Shown piece by piece: positions 33,613 through 45,485 of a stretch of 64,000 bases of DNA. The stretch comes from UM-FILTER-47-13 sp964445195 (GTDB taxonomy: Bacteria; Pseudomonadota; Alphaproteobacteria; Micavibrionales; Micavibrionaceae), in the NCBI GenBank assembly GCA_964445195.1, contig CAYUKA010000002.1, positions 84,284 to 148,283 on the forward strand, in the 5' to 3' direction. Positions within the stretch are counted from its first letter, which is position 1. Each line of letters opens with the position of its first letter. The notes beneath the pieces are model-generated. The model was not told where the DNA came from, did not search any database, and saw nothing but the letters and a program-made list of their open reading frames with translations. A program made the position numbers and the translations under genes.

Positions 33613-35034
33613 CTAAAGCCCGCCCGGCTTATCGAACACGGCGCTGTTAAGGTTGTCGGTATACAGGCCGGTGGCGCGCCCCGGATCATGGCGGTAGCTG
33701 TAGATCACGTTGCCCAGCTTGCCGTCCATGCGCCATGGGTCGTAAGGTTCGACGACATGGCGGTTTATATTAGCAAAAACGGACCGTACCGTATTGTCTA
33801 GCCTCGTTGTGAATGGATCGGAAAATGCCGGTGAAATTATATAGTTAGCGGCCATTATGCCACCATCTTTTAAAGTGGCCTTGATCTTCTCATAGAACTC
33901 CTTCGTTACCAGGTGCTCGGGCGTTTTCGACGGCCCCTTGAACAAATCGATCAGGATCAGGTCGAATTTGTCCTCGGTCTGGTACAAAAAGGCGCGGGCG
34001 GGCAGGGCGACGAAGCGCTTGTTGCCCGGCAGGCTTTGTTCGAGGAACTCGGTTTCGGCGATATCCTTCATCGCCGGGTCGATATCGACCAGCACGTAAT
34101 TGTTCTTCTTGTCGGTCATGCCCAGTGTAAAGCCGCCGGCGCCGAGAACCAGGATATCTCGCGGCGGGCCGTGTTCCCAGATTAGCGGGTCGATAAAGGT
34201 GCGTTCCATATGACGGATATAGCTGAAGGCCGGGTCGCCGGTTTCGCGGTCGATCATCGCCGACATATTATGATTGATGCGCATAGAGCGGGTGTTGGCG
34301 TGATCCTCGATCTGGATCATATGATAGGCGTTATTCGCCACAACATCGTGATACGCCATGCTGTAACCGTTATTGAGCGCCAGCGCCGCGAGAAAGCAGG
34401 CGACTCCGGCAAGGCTTTCGCGGCTGGCCGGCGATTTCGACAGGATCATGATCAGCACCGCCAGGCAGCCGATCGTCACGCAGACCGTATAATGCACGCC
34501 GATATAGGTCATCAGCACCAGCGTGCAGAACACGGCCCCCATAAAGGAGCCGAGGGTTGAGAAGAACAGGATCCGCCCGGCCAGCGCCGGTAGCCGTCCG
34601 CGCGGAAAATAATTGCTGATCAGCGGCACGGTCTGGCCGAGCAGGAAGACCGGGTAGACGATGAACAGCGCGGCATAAAGCGTCGTAATGATGACCCGGT
34701 CGCGCAGGCCGGTATGAAGATAAAGCGCATCGAAGCCGAGATTGATGACATCATAGGACAGGCCGGGCGTCAGGATCAGCGCGGAAATCAGCAGGTTGCG
34801 CAGCAGTTTTTTGCGCACGGTGGCGCGGTAGCGGTTTTTGTGCCGGACTTTGAACCGGCCGCCGGCATAATAGCCGAAGGCCAGCGGCATCAGCACGGCG
34901 GCGATAATGACCGAAATCGTGTCCGGACCGCTGCCGGTAAACGGGATCAGCAGCCGGATTGCCAGCAGCTCAGCCGAGAGAACGACATAGCCCTCAAGGA
35001 AGATAATCAGGAATAGAATGAGCGTTGGTGCCAT
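33613..35034 (-). CDS. Membrane protein fused to a spermidine-synthase-like domain
   Basis: The 473-residue protein has about six to seven membrane helices in residues 1-225 (LILFLIIFLEGYVVLSAELL, AALFIVYPVFLLGQTVPLI). A soluble spermidine-synthase-like domain follows. That domain has the S-adenosyl-nucleotide-binding loop DILVLGAGGFTLGM, VLVDIDPAM and FDLILIDLFKGPSKTPEHL. Such fusions are common and usually not proven aminopropyltransferases; the polyamine role is inferred from fold. It is divergent from the TraX-like gene with 61 bp between. No clear ribosome site is seen. Confidence 0.85.
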   Translation of the reverse strand: MAPTLILFLIIFLEGYVVLSAELLAIRLLIPFTGSGPDTISVIIAAVLMPLAFGYYAGGRFKVRHKNRYRATVRKKLLRNLLISALILTPGLSYDVINLGFDALYLHTGLRDRVIITTLYAALFIVYPVFLLGQTVPLISNYFPRGRLPALAGRILFFSTLGSFMGAVFCTLVLMTYIGVHYTVCVTIGCLAVLIMILSKSPASRESLAGVACFLAALALNNGYSMAYHDVVANNAYHMIQIEDHANTRSMRINHNMSAMIDRETGDPAFSYIRHMERTFIDPLIWEHGPPRDILVLGAGGFTLGMTDKKNNYVLVDIDPAMKDIAETEFLEQSLPGNKRFVALPARAFLYQTEDKFDLILIDLFKGPSKTPEHLVTKEFYEKIKATLKDGGIMAANYIISPAFSDPFTTRLDNTVRSVFANINRHVVEPYDPWRMDGKLGNVIYSYRHDPGRATGLYTDNLNSAVFDKPGGL

Positions 35035-35095
35035 GATAGGATGACTGTAAGACGTTTTTGCCGCTTCTGGCCAGCCTCATATAGACTTTATTCAT

Positions 35096-35926
35096 ATGCC
35101 AAAAAATCTGCCCAGGGACCTGACGTCCTATGATTTTCTGAAGACATTCGCAATCGTGATGATGATGGTCGACCATGTCGGCTTTTATTTTTCCCCGGAT
35201 GACGCGTGGTGGCGGGTATTCGGACGTCTCTGTGTGCCGGTCTGGTTTTTCCTGATTGGCTATGCCCGCAGCCGTGATCTTGGTCCGAAAATGTGGATCG
35301 GTGTCGTGATCCTGATTATCAGCGATATTGTGTCGGGCCAGCAGTTTTTCCCGTTTAACATCCTGGCGACGATGATTTTGATTCGGCTGAGCATAGATGC
35401 GCTTATGCAGCGCGGTATGCGCGTGACCAGTGCGTTCTGGGCGATGAATGCGGCCCTGTTCCTGCTGGCGTTGCCGTTAAACATGCTGTTCGAATACGGC
35501 ACGCTCGGCTTTATTCTCGCCATGCTCGGCTATTTGATCCGCCGCCGCGACGATAAAGAGGCCGATGTGACGGATGCGCAGCAGGTTATGCTCGACAAAG
35601 GGATCGTGAAAGAGTATTTCGCCTTTGCGCTGGTGGGCTTTGTCGCGATCCAGTACCTGACCTTCGGTTTCGGCGAACCGCAACTGATCACCCTGATGGT
35701 GGGTACGTTGCTGGTTATGGGTACGCTGTTGGTCTTTCGGCCGCTGACCTTTCCGCGGATAACGGCGGCGATGCCCTCTCCGCTTGTATGGTTGCTGCAA
35801 TTTACCGGCCGGCGGACGCTGGAGATTTATGTCGGCCATTTGCTGCTGTTCAAAGGGCTGGGCATGTGGCTTGATCCTGAGAGATTTACGCTGTTCGACT
35901 GGACGTTATTTTACAGCGGCTTTTAA
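35096..35926 (+). CDS. TraX-like integral membrane protein
   Basis: The 276-residue protein has about eight membrane segments. The N-terminal text SYDFLKTFAIVMMMVDHVGF followed by WWRVFGRLCVPVWFFLIGYA is the TraX-family signature. That family includes the F-plasmid pilin acetylase, but chromosomal members have unknown acyltransferase-like roles. The C-terminal RRTLEIYVGHLLLFK also fits. There are no conjugation genes nearby, so it is probably not part of a transfer system. Confidence 0.8.
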   Translation: MPKNLPRDLTSYDFLKTFAIVMMMVDHVGFYFSPDDAWWRVFGRLCVPVWFFLIGYARSRDLGPKMWIGVVILIISDIVSGQQFFPFNILATMILIRLSIDALMQRGMRVTSAFWAMNAALFLLALPLNMLFEYGTLGFILAMLGYLIRRRDDKEADVTDAQQVMLDKGIVKEYFAFALVGFVAIQYLTFGFGEPQLITLMVGTLLVMGTLLVFRPLTFPRITAAMPSPLVWLLQFTGRRTLEIYVGHLLLFKGLGMWLDPERFTLFDWTLFYSGF

Positions 35927-35992
35927 GCGCGCCGTCCCGGCAATACGTTTAATTTTGCATTTTGCCATATATTGGGTTACAAGTCTGCTATT

Positions 35993-36943
35993 ATGGCAAA
36001 AATAAATGATGATCCCGGAGATCTGGCCGTGCGGCCGTTTATCATTCCCGAGCCGTTCCTCAGCGACGTGAACGCGGCTGTGGCACAGGCGGCTGCAGCA
36101 CGGGAACAGGCCATTGCCGAGGGCGACCCTAAACGCGAGATTCCCAGTCTTGTGACGCCGGTAATGAAGCGCTATGAAGGCCGGATCGGCGATTATGATC
36201 TGGCCAGACGCTGGTACCGGCAGCTGGCGCAGGAATTTAACTGGGCGGGTCCGACGATGAATTTCGCCAGCTGGCTTGAATATTTTAACCGCCAGGCCGC
36301 GGGCAGTGATCGTCACCGCCAGATGGTTTATGAACAAAATGGCGAACCGGCTGCAATCGCCCGCTATCTGCATTTGTCGCAGGATACGCCGACGAGGCGG
36401 CGTGACAATACCAAAGTCGAGGAAACGCTGTTCGCCGATCCGGCCAGCCTGCGCGATCCGGATTTAGAGGTTGTGCGCTTTATGTTCGATCAGATCGGTG
36501 CCGATTCTGTAGCCGCCGGGCGCAGCCGGGTTGTCACTGAATATGGCGTTGGCGTTTCACCGCAGCGTTTCCGCAGCCTTGCCCGTACGGTCAAGACTCT
36601 ATCGCAGCGCGATGAACTGAATGACGATGACGCGGCGGCGCTGGTCCGGGCAACGACACTACTGAATAAGGACTGGGTGAGAGCGACGGTAGCGTTTGCG
36701 GAAAAGCTTGGGTTTGCGCCGTCGGATATCATGATTCCGCATAACCGGGAGGGCAGCGCGGTGGCGCAGATGCGTGTGTCCCGCGTCTTTGGCGACGGTG
36801 CCCTGCCTATGCCGGATTACCAGTCAAAGGCGGGTACCTGTTATGCGGTAACCCATGACGACGATCTCGCGCCCCTGCGTGCCTTCATGGCTGACAGCCG
36901 CGCGGCGGCGCTCGAGCGCACCGGTCTTGCGGCATTGCTGTGA
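35993..36943 (+). CDS. Hypothetical protein
   Basis: The 316-residue soluble protein has no recognised family. It starts MAKINDDPGDLAVRPFIIPE; a TTG seven codons earlier is possible, and neither has a ribosome site. It is helical and Ala/Arg-rich, with WYRQLAQEFNWAGPTMNFAS in the first third and an unusual small-residue end (AAALERTGLAALL). It follows the TraX-like gene by 66 nt on the same strand. No function proposed. Confidence 0.65.
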   Translation: MAKINDDPGDLAVRPFIIPEPFLSDVNAAVAQAAAAREQAIAEGDPKREIPSLVTPVMKRYEGRIGDYDLARRWYRQLAQEFNWAGPTMNFASWLEYFNRQAAGSDRHRQMVYEQNGEPAAIARYLHLSQDTPTRRRDNTKVEETLFADPASLRDPDLEVVRFMFDQIGADSVAAGRSRVVTEYGVGVSPQRFRSLARTVKTLSQRDELNDDDAAALVRATTLLNKDWVRATVAFAEKLGFAPSDIMIPHNREGSAVAQMRVSRVFGDGALPMPDYQSKAGTCYAVTHDDDLAPLRAFMADSRAAALERTGLAALL

Positions 36944-36993
36944 GGCTGGTTAATAGCTTACGAAAATGTGGGCGGCTGCGCCGGGAATAAGCC

Positions 36994-37563
36994 TTAAGCC
37001 CTCGGTGGCCCCATGCAGATCGGCCTCGGCCTTGAGCTGGAAATTTTTGCCGCGGCCTCTCGTCCCCGCCGGATACTGCCATCGACTCTTTCTTCTGATG
37101 CTGCGAGTTTCTCTTCCCGTCTGTAAAGCGGGGCGGCGGTGTGTGCCAGCGCAAGCAACGAGGCCAGCATTAATATGCCGCCACTCAGGCTGCCGTAGAT
37201 CGTGTCCCTGTCATAGTTTTCGAACACAACCTCCTGTTGGGCGGTTGTTTGCCCGGCAATGCAGGCATCATAAAGCGATTGATCCCATCTGAAAGTAATG
37301 TCATCCGGGCGTTGTTGAGTGAAGCAATCGCGCATATTTCCGATTTGGTCAGTCTTGCTCAGTACGACATCGTCAGGTGTTTCATAAGGATTTTCACGGT
37401 TTACGATAACGTTTGTCACTGCCGTTGACGCCAGCAAGGCGCATCCGGCAAGGGCGGCCCTGATGGCATGATGCCTTGGTGGCCGCTCAAGAAGAGCGTG
37501 ATAGTTAAAGATGCCTAGTCTGCTTAATGCTACCCTTTCAACCAGTCCGCCTTTTTGAAACAT
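36994..37563 (-). CDS. Hypothetical membrane protein
   Basis: The 189-residue protein starts after AAAGGACAAACATC, a good ribosome site. Two membrane segments are predicted: IRAALAGCALLASTAVTNVI near 35-54 and GILMLASLLALAHTAAPLY near 128-146. Between them lies an exported-type loop with two cysteines (MRDCFTQQ and YDACIAGQ), which may form a disulfide. The C-terminus is basic and Ser/Arg/Pro-rich. No family was recognised. It is divergent from atpH. Confidence 0.65.
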   Translation of the reverse strand: MFQKGGLVERVALSRLGIFNYHALLERPPRHHAIRAALAGCALLASTAVTNVIVNRENPYETPDDVVLSKTDQIGNMRDCFTQQRPDDITFRWDQSLYDACIAGQTTAQQEVVFENYDRDTIYGSLSGGILMLASLLALAHTAAPLYRREEKLAASEERVDGSIRRGREAAAKISSSRPRPICMGPPRA

Positions 37564-37738
37564 GATGTTTGTCCTTTTGCCATGAAATAGTCGCGGCGAA
37601 CATAAGAATGATTTATTTTTATGTCAATAAAAAACCGCGGCGGCGCAGGCTGAAAATTCCATCCCAAACCCCTTGCGCCGGGCTTTTTCCTATGCTACAT
37701 CATCGCCAGACTTTAGCGCGTATTGTGTGGGAAAAACT

Positions 37739-38335
37739 GTGGCTTCAGGATTTTCAAATTCAAGTATCGTCTCTTCGCGGTATGTTGCGGCCTTGCTTGA
37801 TATGGCGGAAGACGCCAAACTCGTCGACAAAGTGGAACAGGATATGGCCGATCTGGCCGCGATGCTGGACGCATCGCCCGATCTGCAGGCCCTGATCGAT
37901 AATCCGCTGATTAGCCGTGAACGGCAGAGAGATGGTATTCTTGCTCTCGCGGAAGCGGCGAAATTCCAGCAGATTACCGGTAATTTTCTTGGCGTTCTTG
38001 CTGAAAACCGCCGCCTGCCTGCGCTGCCGGCGATTATTCGTACGTTTACCGAAACATTGCGCCGCCGCCGCGGCGAAGTTGAAGCACGGGTCGAAACGGC
38101 CTATGCGCTGAGCAAAGCGCAGACTGAAGCGCTGAAAGCCGCGCTGGCTAAGGCGATAGGAACGCAGGTCGTACTGGAAGTCGAAGAGAATAAAGAGCTG
38201 CTTGGCGGTATGACCGTAACGGTTGGCTCGATGATGATTGATGATTCGGTCCGTCGCAAGCTGGAACGGCTGGAACGGACGATGAGCGCCGGTTCAAATG
38301 AAAACCAGACACCATTGAAGGAAGTTGCGTCGTAA
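37739..38335 (+). CDS. atpH: ATP synthase F1 delta subunit
   Basis: It links the F1 head to the peripheral stalk. The best start is a GTG at 37739, giving VASGFSNSSIVSSRYVAALL, the alphaproteobacterial N-terminus, with GGGAAAA upstream; 198 residues. The longer frame from 37673 adds 22 unrelated residues. The C-terminal signature ENKELLGGMTVTVGSMMIDD is intact. It opens the F1 operon, which here runs H-A-G-D-C with extra genes in three gaps. F0 genes are absent, as is normal for alphaproteobacteria. Confidence 0.93.
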   Translation: MASGFSNSSIVSSRYVAALLDMAEDAKLVDKVEQDMADLAAMLDASPDLQALIDNPLISRERQRDGILALAEAAKFQQITGNFLGVLAENRRLPALPAIIRTFTETLRRRRGEVEARVETAYALSKAQTEALKAALAKAIGTQVVLEVEENKELLGGMTVTVGSMMIDDSVRRKLERLERTMSAGSNENQTPLKEVAS

Positions 38336-38340
38336 TTTCA

Positions 38341-38368
38341 AACCACGAAGCGCACGAAAGACACGAAG
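38341..38368 (+). repeat. Left inverted repeat of the GxxExxY cassette
   Basis: The sequence consists of three spaced units of the form CACGAAG. It ends directly at the ATG of the GxxExxY gene, so it also occupies the place of its leader. The partner is at 38779-38806. Confidence 0.75.
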
Positions 38369-38770
38369 ATGACTGTGCAGACATTGAGAAAGAGCCACAT
38401 AGCTGAAGGCGATATTTCCCGCCAGGTGGTTGATTCTGCTTTTTATGTGCATCAACAGCTTGGCCCCGGATTGCTTGAAAGCGCTTATGAGGAATGCCTT
38501 GCGATCGTCTTGGCGAATAGGGGGATCCCGTTTAAACGGCAGGTTGCTATGCCCCTGCATTTTGAGAAACAGAAGATAGACGTTGGTTACAGGCTTGATT
38601 TACTGGTTGATGACAAACTGATCGTAGAATTGAAAAGCGTGGACAAGCTCGTGCCTGTTCATGAAGCGCAAATTCTCACTTACATGCGGCTGTCCGGCAC
38701 AAGCGCTGGCCTGCTGATTAACTTTAATTCGAAGATGTTTAAAGAGGGGATCCGCAGATTTGTTCTGTGA
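38369..38770 (+). CDS. GxxExxY family protein
   Basis: The 133-residue protein matches the GxxExxY family, which is thought to have a PD-(D/E)XK-like fold. The name motif is visible as GPGLLESAYEECLAIVL near 33-49. The putative nuclease-like residues lie in YRLDLLVDDKLIVELKSVD, and HEAQILTYMRLSGTSAGLLI follows. No experimental function is established for the family. It lacks its own ribosome site because the left repeat lies directly before the ATG. It sits between atpH and atpA, on the same strand, and leaves both neighbours intact. Translation probably depends on the operon transcript. Confidence 0.88.
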   Translation: MTVQTLRKSHIAEGDISRQVVDSAFYVHQQLGPGLLESAYEECLAIVLANRGIPFKRQVAMPLHFEKQKIDVGYRLDLLVDDKLIVELKSVDKLVPVHEAQILTYMRLSGTSAGLLINFNSKMFKEGIRRFVL

Positions 38771-38778
38771 TAAAAACC

Positions 38779-38806
38779 CTTCGTGGTCTTCGTGTACTTC
38801 GTGGTT
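38779..38806 (-). repeat. Right inverted repeat of the GxxExxY cassette
   Basis: CTTCGTGGTCTTCGTGTACT and the following bases form the inverse of 38341-38368. It begins 8 nt after the stop of the GxxExxY gene and ends 29 nt before atpA. Confidence 0.75.
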
Positions 38807-38835
38807 AAAAGGACTGCTAGAAAAGAGGAAAGACA

Positions 38836-40386
<1,551 letters not shown>

Positions 40387-40411
40387 CACCTCTAACTAAG
40401 GAGATTTTGAT

Positions 40412-40753
40412 ATGCAGCAGGTGCCGGAAGAACTACGCGAAACTGAAGGCTTCATTCCTTACGATCAGCAAACCGATCGTCAAAAATGGGCTATGGGTTT
40501 TCTGATTGAAGAGTTTCATCGGGCTGGCCTGTTATATGAGGTCAACGAAGAGCGCGATGCTGATATGCGCAGCGCTCTTGAAACCCATGGTTATGGCGGT
40601 GAGGAAATTGCGCCTATCGTAGCGCATATCAATGTTGCCACAGAATGGCTTGCGGCGCAGGACCAAAGTGCAAGGGATCGCACTGAAGCGGATATAGAAG
40701 CCGCAATTGCCTCAGAAAGGCATGTGCCTCCAGCCCCGGCAAAAAATAGGTGA
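40412..40753 (+). CDS. Hypothetical protein between atpA and atpG
   Basis: The 113-residue acidic, helical protein has a strong ribosome site (AAGGAG, 9 nt before ATG). It starts MQQVPEELRETEGFIPYDQQ and contains LIEEFHRAGLLYEVNEERD. No family was recognised and no membrane segment is present. It lies 25 nt after atpA and 14 nt before atpG, so it must be co-transcribed with the ATP synthase. A role as a regulator or assembly partner of F1 is only a guess. The usual alphaproteobacterial inhibitor protein (zeta) is normally elsewhere and does not look like this. Confidence 0.75.
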   Translation: MQQVPEELRETEGFIPYDQQTDRQKWAMGFLIEEFHRAGLLYEVNEERDADMRSALETHGYGGEEIAPIVAHINVATEWLAAQDQSARDRTEADIEAAIASERHVPPAPAKNR

Positions 40754-40767
40754 GTGGTTAGATAGAA

Positions 40768-41664
40768 ATGCCGAGTTTGAAGGAATATCGCGACCGGATC
40801 GCCTCCGTTAAATCGACGAGGAAAATTACCTCGGCGATGAAGATGGTCGCGGCGTCCAAGCTCAAAAAAGCGCAGGAGCAGGCCGAAGCCAGCCAGCCTT
40901 ACGCCACCGCAATGGCCGAGATGATGGGCCGTGTTGCGGCCAATGTCATCGTCGGTCCGCAAAGCTCGCCGCTGCTGGTGGGGACTGGCAAGGACGATGT
41001 GCACCTGCTGCTGGTGGTGACAGCGGATCGCGGTCTGTGCGGCGGCTTTAACGCCAACCTGTCACGGCTGGCCCGCACCGAAGTCCGGCGGCTCGAGGAT
41101 GAGGGAAAAACGGTCAAGCTGGTCTGTATCGGCCGCAAGGGGCGCGATATCCTCAAGCGCGAATTTGAAGACCGTATCCTGAAAAGCTTTAAGAACCGAC
41201 TGTCTTTCGCCGATGCTGACGAGGTGACACAATATATCCTCGGTCTATTTGATGACGGCGCATTCGATGTTTGTACGGTGTTGTATAACGAGTTTCGCTC
41301 CGTACTGTCGCAAAAACCGTCTGCGCAGCAGCTCATCCCGTTCAAAATGACGGAGCCGGCAAACGATGAAGGGGCTGTGTCCGCTGATGAGAACGAAGCC
41401 AGGGCACCGCTTTATTACGAGTTCGAGCCGGAAGAAGAAGAAATCCTGAAGCAGCTGCTGCCGAAAAATCTCGGTATCCAGATTTTCCGTGCGCTGCTTG
41501 ATAGCGCCGCCGGTGAGCAGGCGGCACGGATGACGGCGATGGATAACGCGACCCGGAACGCGGGCGAGCGGATCAAGGATCTGACGCTCGAATATAACCG
41601 CGCCCGTCAGGCTGCGATTACCAAGGAGCTGATCGAGATCATCTCCGGTGCGGAGGCGGTGTAA
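40768..41664 (+). CDS. atpG: ATP synthase F1 gamma subunit
   Basis: It is the rotating central stalk of F1, 298 residues. The N-terminal helix PSLKEYRDRIASVKSTRKIT with AMKMVAASKLKKAQ and the C-terminal signature MTAMDNATRNAGERIKDLTL are intact. LLLVVTADRGLCGGFNANL is also present. Its stop TAA shares a base with the ATG of the next gene (TAATG), which couples an unknown protein to gamma synthesis. No strong ribosome site precedes it. Confidence 0.96.
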   Translation: MPSLKEYRDRIASVKSTRKITSAMKMVAASKLKKAQEQAEASQPYATAMAEMMGRVAANVIVGPQSSPLLVGTGKDDVHLLLVVTADRGLCGGFNANLSRLARTEVRRLEDEGKTVKLVCIGRKGRDILKREFEDRILKSFKNRLSFADADEVTQYILGLFDDGAFDVCTVLYNEFRSVLSQKPSAQQLIPFKMTEPANDEGAVSADENEARAPLYYEFEPEEEEILKQLLPKNLGIQIFRALLDSAAGEQAARMTAMDNATRNAGERIKDLTLEYNRARQAAITKELIEIISGAEAV

Positions 41665-42227
41665 TGGCAGAAGATGCAGCAAAGAAAGGTGCAAACGTGA
41701 CCTATCTGTTTGGCGACAAGGCGGAAGGCGGGCGGCCGCGGCCCCAGCTTGTCAAGTCGCCTGAGCAGGTGTTTGCGCAGATGTGCGATAATGTGCGGAA
41801 GCGGTTTGACAAGCCGGGCAGCTATGAACAGTCCGCACTTGTGGCGGCGGCGGAATTTGTAGCCGCTGAGGCGGCGGACCTGCTGGGTGCCACGGTGGGG
41901 GATGAAGGGGATGCCTTTACGGCGTTGCGTAAGGCCCGCGACTTCTTTGAAAGCCGGGACGTTGATTTTATGGCGTTGCTGGATGGTGGCCTCGCGGCCC
42001 GCGTAAGCGGTGGTGGTTTCGAAGCTGACGGTAAACGTTACGCGCTGATGTCGATGCCCCTGTCTGGTGATGCGATGGAAGCGGAACAGAAGAAGCCGGG
42101 ATTTTTAACATTCCAGTTCTATGATAGTGCGCACGGCCAATGGGGCGGAAGGCCACGCTTCGGAGCCGCGCCCGCTTATGCCGAGATTCCGCCGGCACGG
42201 GCCGTGTATGATGCGAAAGTAACTTAG
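41664..42227 (+). CDS. Hypothetical protein coupled to atpG
   Basis: The 187-residue protein starts inside the atpG stop (TAATG), so it is translationally coupled. It begins MAEDAAKKGANVTYLFGDKA and has a helical, Ala-rich centre (AALVAAAEFVAAEAADLLGA-like text) and an end rich in Pro/Tyr (FGAAPAYAEIPPARAVYDA). A beta-rich part reads RYALMSMPLSGDAMEAEQKK. No family was recognised, and no signal or membrane helix is seen. It lies 50 nt before atpD. Function unknown, but placement suggests it is made in step with F1. Confidence 0.75.
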   Translation: MAEDAAKKGANVTYLFGDKAEGGRPRPQLVKSPEQVFAQMCDNVRKRFDKPGSYEQSALVAAAEFVAAEAADLLGATVGDEGDAFTALRKARDFFESRDVDFMALLDGGLAARVSGGGFEADGKRYALMSMPLSGDAMEAEQKKPGFLTFQFYDSAHGQWGGRPRFGAAPAYAEIPPARAVYDAKVT

Positions 42228-42277
42228 AATAACAGACGACTAACAAAGAGACTGACGAAAAGAAAGAGGACGAGATC

Positions 42278-43717
<1,440 letters not shown>

Positions 43718-43741
43718 CGTTTAACGTTAAAGAGACTTGTC

Positions 43742-44176
43742 ATGAGCGAACAGAACACATTCCATTTCGAACTCGTCTCGCCGGAGGAAAAACTGATCTC
43801 CGCGCCGGCGCGGATGGTCGTTATTCCGGGCGAGGAAGGCGATATCGGCGTGCTGGCTGATCACAGTGCGCTGCTGTCCAGCCTGCGCCCGGGGGTGATT
43901 GAACTGTTCGCTGTCGATAACGACAATGACAACGATCCGGTGCGGATTTTCGTTGCCGGCGGCTTTGCCGATATAAGCGGCGATCATTGCACGGTGCTGG
44001 CCGAGGAAGCCGTTAACGTCAAAGACCTCGACGAAGCTGATCTGGAACAGACTATTCGTAACCTGACCGAGGATATTGGCCTGGCCGAAGAAGATGCCGA
44101 CAAGGCCCGCATTGCCCGCAGGCTCGCGGTTACCCAGGCCCGCCTCGCCGCTTTGACCGGGCGTCTTGTGGTCTAG
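43742..44176 (+). CDS. atpC: ATP synthase F1 epsilon subunit
   Basis: It caps the central stalk and inhibits ATP hydrolysis. The 144-residue protein starts MSEQNTFHFELVSPEEKLIS after AAAGAG. The beta-sandwich motif VVIPGEEGDIGVLADHSALL is intact, and the C-terminal helical hairpin ends ARLAALTGRLVV. An acidic insertion DNDNDNDP replaces the usual short turn near residue 60. It closes the F1 operon; a small palindrome (GTTGCGCGCAAC near 44180) follows. Confidence 0.92.
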   Translation: MSEQNTFHFELVSPEEKLISAPARMVVIPGEEGDIGVLADHSALLSSLRPGVIELFAVDNDNDNDPVRIFVAGGFADISGDHCTVLAEEAVNVKDLDEADLEQTIRNLTEDIGLAEEDADKARIARRLAVTQARLAALTGRLVV

Positions 44177-44287
44177 CTGGTTGCGCGCAACAAGCTTAAA
44201 AACAACGTAAAAATCTGTCTGTCATTGACCATCTGTTAAATCTCTTCTGCGATAATGGTTAAAACATTAATATTGCGGTAAGAGACG

Positions 44288-44614
44288 ATGACAGGCGATA
44301 TACTGAACGGTTCTGCCCGGAACGGTACGGTCAATGGCACATCATATGTATATCTGCGTCTTTCGGACGGGGCGCGGCACAGCAACGTGCATATGGCGGC
44401 GACGGTAATCGAGTCGATGCTCGGTGATATTGCGCTGGAGCCTGACAAGCGTGATCAGGCCGTTTACTTCTTTGCACTGCCCGAGGATATCGACCCGGCC
44501 GGGGCCAAAAAGATTATCAGCGCGCTGGTGACGAAGGCCTATATTGATGAGGCCTGGCAGGATGCGGCCGCAGGCGCCGCGCTTACGCCGCCTGATTCAC
44601 AGCCGGAAAACTGA
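44288..44614 (+). CDS. Hypothetical protein
   Basis: The 108-residue soluble protein starts MTGDILNGSARNGTVNGTSY after AAGAGA. It contains VYLRLSDGARHSNVHMAATV and an acidic helical end. No family was recognised. It is 111 nt after atpC and overlaps the end of pabC on the other strand by 32 bp. Confidence 0.6.
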   Translation: MTGDILNGSARNGTVNGTSYVYLRLSDGARHSNVHMAATVIESMLGDIALEPDKRDQAVYFFALPEDIDPAGAKKIISALVTKAYIDEAWQDAAAGAALTPPDSQPEN

Positions 44615-45377
44615 CTGCGCTTTTCCCGAAATAGGTATGATCGATGCGCTTGATCTCGCGGGCGCCCATGATGCTGTTGGTCAGGTAAACCGCATCGGCT
44701 TCCAGCAGCCGCTCCGGCGTGATAGTCTCTTCGCGCGCCCCCTGTTCGCTGATGACTTTTTCGCGGTAAATCCCGGCGAGCACGCCATCGTCAACAGGCG
44801 GGGTGACCAGAATTTGACCCTCACGGATAAAAATATTGCCGATTGTGCCGCAGCACACAAGCCCGGCCGTGTTCAGCATGATCGCGTCTTCGGCGTCCTG
44901 CTGCTGCGCTTCCATCAGGGCAAGCAGGTTATCACCGTAATTGAGCGATTTGATTTTTGACAGCGGCGAGTGTTCGTTGCGCCGGACGGTTTGGGCGATG
45001 ATCGCCTCGACGCGGTGCGGTTTTGCAGGCGCCGGGCCGGCGCTCATCAAAATCGTCGGCCGGGGATCATCCGGCGGCATGAGGCCGCGTACGCCGGGCC
45101 CGCGCGTGACCGTGGTACGGATAGCGGCGCGCCCGGCTGTTAATTTGTTTTCCTGAAGCAGCGCCTTGGCCGTCGCCGCGATATCAACTGTCACAGGGAT
45201 TTCAAATACAGAGGCATGGTAGCTGAGCCGTGCCGCATGTTCGTGCGCCCAGACCGGCGCGCCGTCAACGGCCAGCATCGTGTCGAACACGCCGTCGCCG
45301 AGCGTGAAGCCCCGGTCCCCCGGCGCAATCCGCGCCTGGTCAGTCTCCATAAATTCGCCATTAAGCGATACAATCAC
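44583..45377 (-). CDS. pabC: Aminodeoxychorismate lyase-like class IV aminotransferase
   Basis: PabC splits aminodeoxychorismate into p-aminobenzoate and pyruvate. The 264-residue PLP enzyme has a GTG start at 45377. Fold-type IV motifs are visible: GDRGFTLGDGVFDTM at 20-34, the PLP Lys K143 in KIKSLNYGDNLLALMEAQ, and CGTIGNIFI near the phosphate site. YREKVISEQGAREETI and YLTNSIMGAREI follow. D-amino-acid or branched-chain aminotransferases share the fold, but pabA and pabB lie just upstream on the same strand, which favours PabC. It is separated from pabA by small plus-strand reading frames. Confidence 0.8.
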   Translation of the reverse strand: MIVSLNGEFMETDQARIAPGDRGFTLGDGVFDTMLAVDGAPVWAHEHAARLSYHASVFEIPVTVDIAATAKALLQENKLTAGRAAIRTTVTRGPGVRGLMPPDDPRPTILMSAGPAPAKPHRVEAIIAQTVRRNEHSPLSKIKSLNYGDNLLALMEAQQQDAEDAIMLNTAGLVCCGTIGNIFIREGQILVTPPVDDGVLAGIYREKVISEQGAREETITPERLLEADAVYLTNSIMGAREIKRIDHTYFGKSAVSFPAVNQAA

Positions 45378-45485
45378 CGGGTCGTCTGCCTTAACTGGTT
45401 ATGATGGACATTTCTCTTGTGTTTTATGTCTATTAAATGTACGTAGTTTGATGATTATATGTAAGATAATTAGTTTAAAGGAACA

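Larger units (their letters stand above)
38341..38806. mobile_element. GxxExxY cassette bounded by inverted repeats, inside the atp operon
   Basis: A 28-bp sequence AACCACGAAGCGCACGAAAG... (38341-38368) is repeated inverted at 38779-38806, matching at 23 of 28 positions by hand alignment. The repeats are built from CACGAAG units. They enclose only the 133-residue GxxExxY gene. The arrangement, placed between atpH and atpA, looks like an inserted cassette. No transposase is present and no target-site duplication was identified. Confidence 0.6.
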
